A stretch of DNA of 64,000 nucleotides from an uncultured Pelagibacteraceae bacterium (GTDB taxonomy: Bacteria; Pseudomonadota; Alphaproteobacteria; Pelagibacterales; Pelagibacteraceae). The notes beneath the pieces were generated by a model. That model had not been told where the DNA came from, did no database searches, and saw only the letters and a program-made list of their open reading frames with translations. How positions within the stretch are numbered: the first letter of the stretch is position 1; each line of letters starts with the position of its first letter. Made by a program: the position numbers and the translations under genes. Where the stretch lies: assembly GCA_902592675.1 (NCBI GenBank), contig CACJFJ010000004.1, forward strand, positions 41,920 to 105,919. Direction: 5' to 3'. Below, piece after piece: positions 63,898 to 64,000 of this stretch.

Positions 63898-64000
63898 ATG
63901 ACTGATCAGTTAGGTGCTCTTACTACTATATTTACAGAATTTTACTACTGGGTAACAGTAGTGCTGATGTTTTTGATTCACGTCGGTTTCTGTATGTATG
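63898..64000 (+). CDS. amtB: Ammonium transporter, 5' end only
   Basis: ATG 63898 with GGAGAGAG upstream; 34 residues are visible (MTDQLGALTTIFTEFYYWVTVVLMFLIHVGFCMY) before the edge. The acidic start followed by a hydrophobic helix ending in GFCMYE-like sequence is the start of many bacterial Amt proteins of the SAR11 type. Its place after gmaS-mgs agrees with nitrogen released from methylamines being handled here. Truncated, so the identity is provisional. Confidence 0.65.
   Translation, partial: MTDQLGALTTIFTEFYYWVTVVLMFLIHVGFCMY

Noticed and set aside
1..64000. tRNA or rRNA genes, insertion sequences, prophage or CRISPR arrays
   Set aside because: All gaps are too short or lack cloverleaf features; no transposase, integrase or regular spaced repeats were seen. 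The TTGTAAAT copies are short half-sites with irregular spacing, not CRISPR.

Overview
The window is strongly AT-rich, gene-dense (intergenic gaps are mostly under 100 bases and many stop/start codons overlap) and carries a gene set typical of the SAR11 clade of marine Alphaproteobacteria (Candidatus Pelagibacter): a TPP-riboswitch-controlled thiV-type symporter, an Fe(III) ABC transporter, dimethylglycine dehydrogenase with its electron-transfer flavoproteins, sarcosine-oxidase-type BDAG genes, and the trimethylamine/TMAO/methylamine genes. The assignment rests on gene content and style, not on a database match. No tRNA, rRNA, insertion sequence, phage gene or CRISPR array was seen.

Layout. 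1-3.1 kb: a RamB/ScfR-type regulator, a striking array of TTGTAAAT half-sites, a 53-residue small ORF and isocitrate lyase. 3.1-6.4 kb: an ABC-2 exporter pair and a sodium:solute symporter behind a TPP riboswitch. 6.4-11.1 kb: small membrane proteins, DoxX, a methyltransferase, a DUF4396/cupredoxin pair, an ETHE1-like persulfide dioxygenase, a thioredoxin-fold protein and AzlCD. 11.1-15.2 kb: iron(III) transporter fbpABC with an inserted small cysteine-motif protein, an intergenic hairpin and an upstream Fur-like palindrome. 15.2-18.6 kb: LysR, AcuI-like reductase, FolE, HisI, DUF2237. 18.6-24.4 kb: a tightly overlapped operon, dimethylglycine dehydrogenase - EtfB - EtfA - ETF:quinone oxidoreductase. 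24.5-28.2 kb: housekeeping and repair genes (MsrA, flavodoxin-like reductase, CoA-binding protein, enoyl-CoA hydratase, two small nucleotide enzymes). 28.3-30.4 kb: a short MetF-like protein overlapping a DmdA/LigM-like GcvT-family demethylase, closed by a strong terminator. 31.0-34.4 kb: an obscure four-gene operon (divergent M19 dipeptidase, 553-residue unknown, DUF3726 protein, 52-residue CxxC protein). 34.5-39.4 kb: purE, purK, GNAT, a cold-shock protein, an Asp/Glu racemase, EamA. 39.4-64 kb: the one-carbon/methylated-amine island.

How it works together. TMAO is predicted to enter by the Tmo ABC transporter (TmoX/V/W) or to be made from TMA by Tmm; Tdm splits TMAO to dimethylamine and formaldehyde; GmaS-like and MgsABC-like enzymes convert monomethylamine to N-methylglutamate; the BDAG flavoenzyme (sarcosine oxidase or N-methylglutamate dehydrogenase) passes the methyl group to tetrahydrofolate; Fhs links the C1 pool to formate; ammonium released or imported is handled by the transporter that starts at the right edge. 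Five proteins in the window carry GcvT-type folate domains. The dimethylamine step has no recognised enzyme here; an orphan FAD amine oxidoreductase at 57.2-58.6 kb is a candidate.

Most interesting leads: the DmdA/LigM-like + mini-MetF pair of unknown substrate, the M19-like enzyme with two substituted metal ligands in an uncharacterised operon, the small cysteine proteins, the TTGTAAAT array, and the unassigned FAD enzyme in the amine island.
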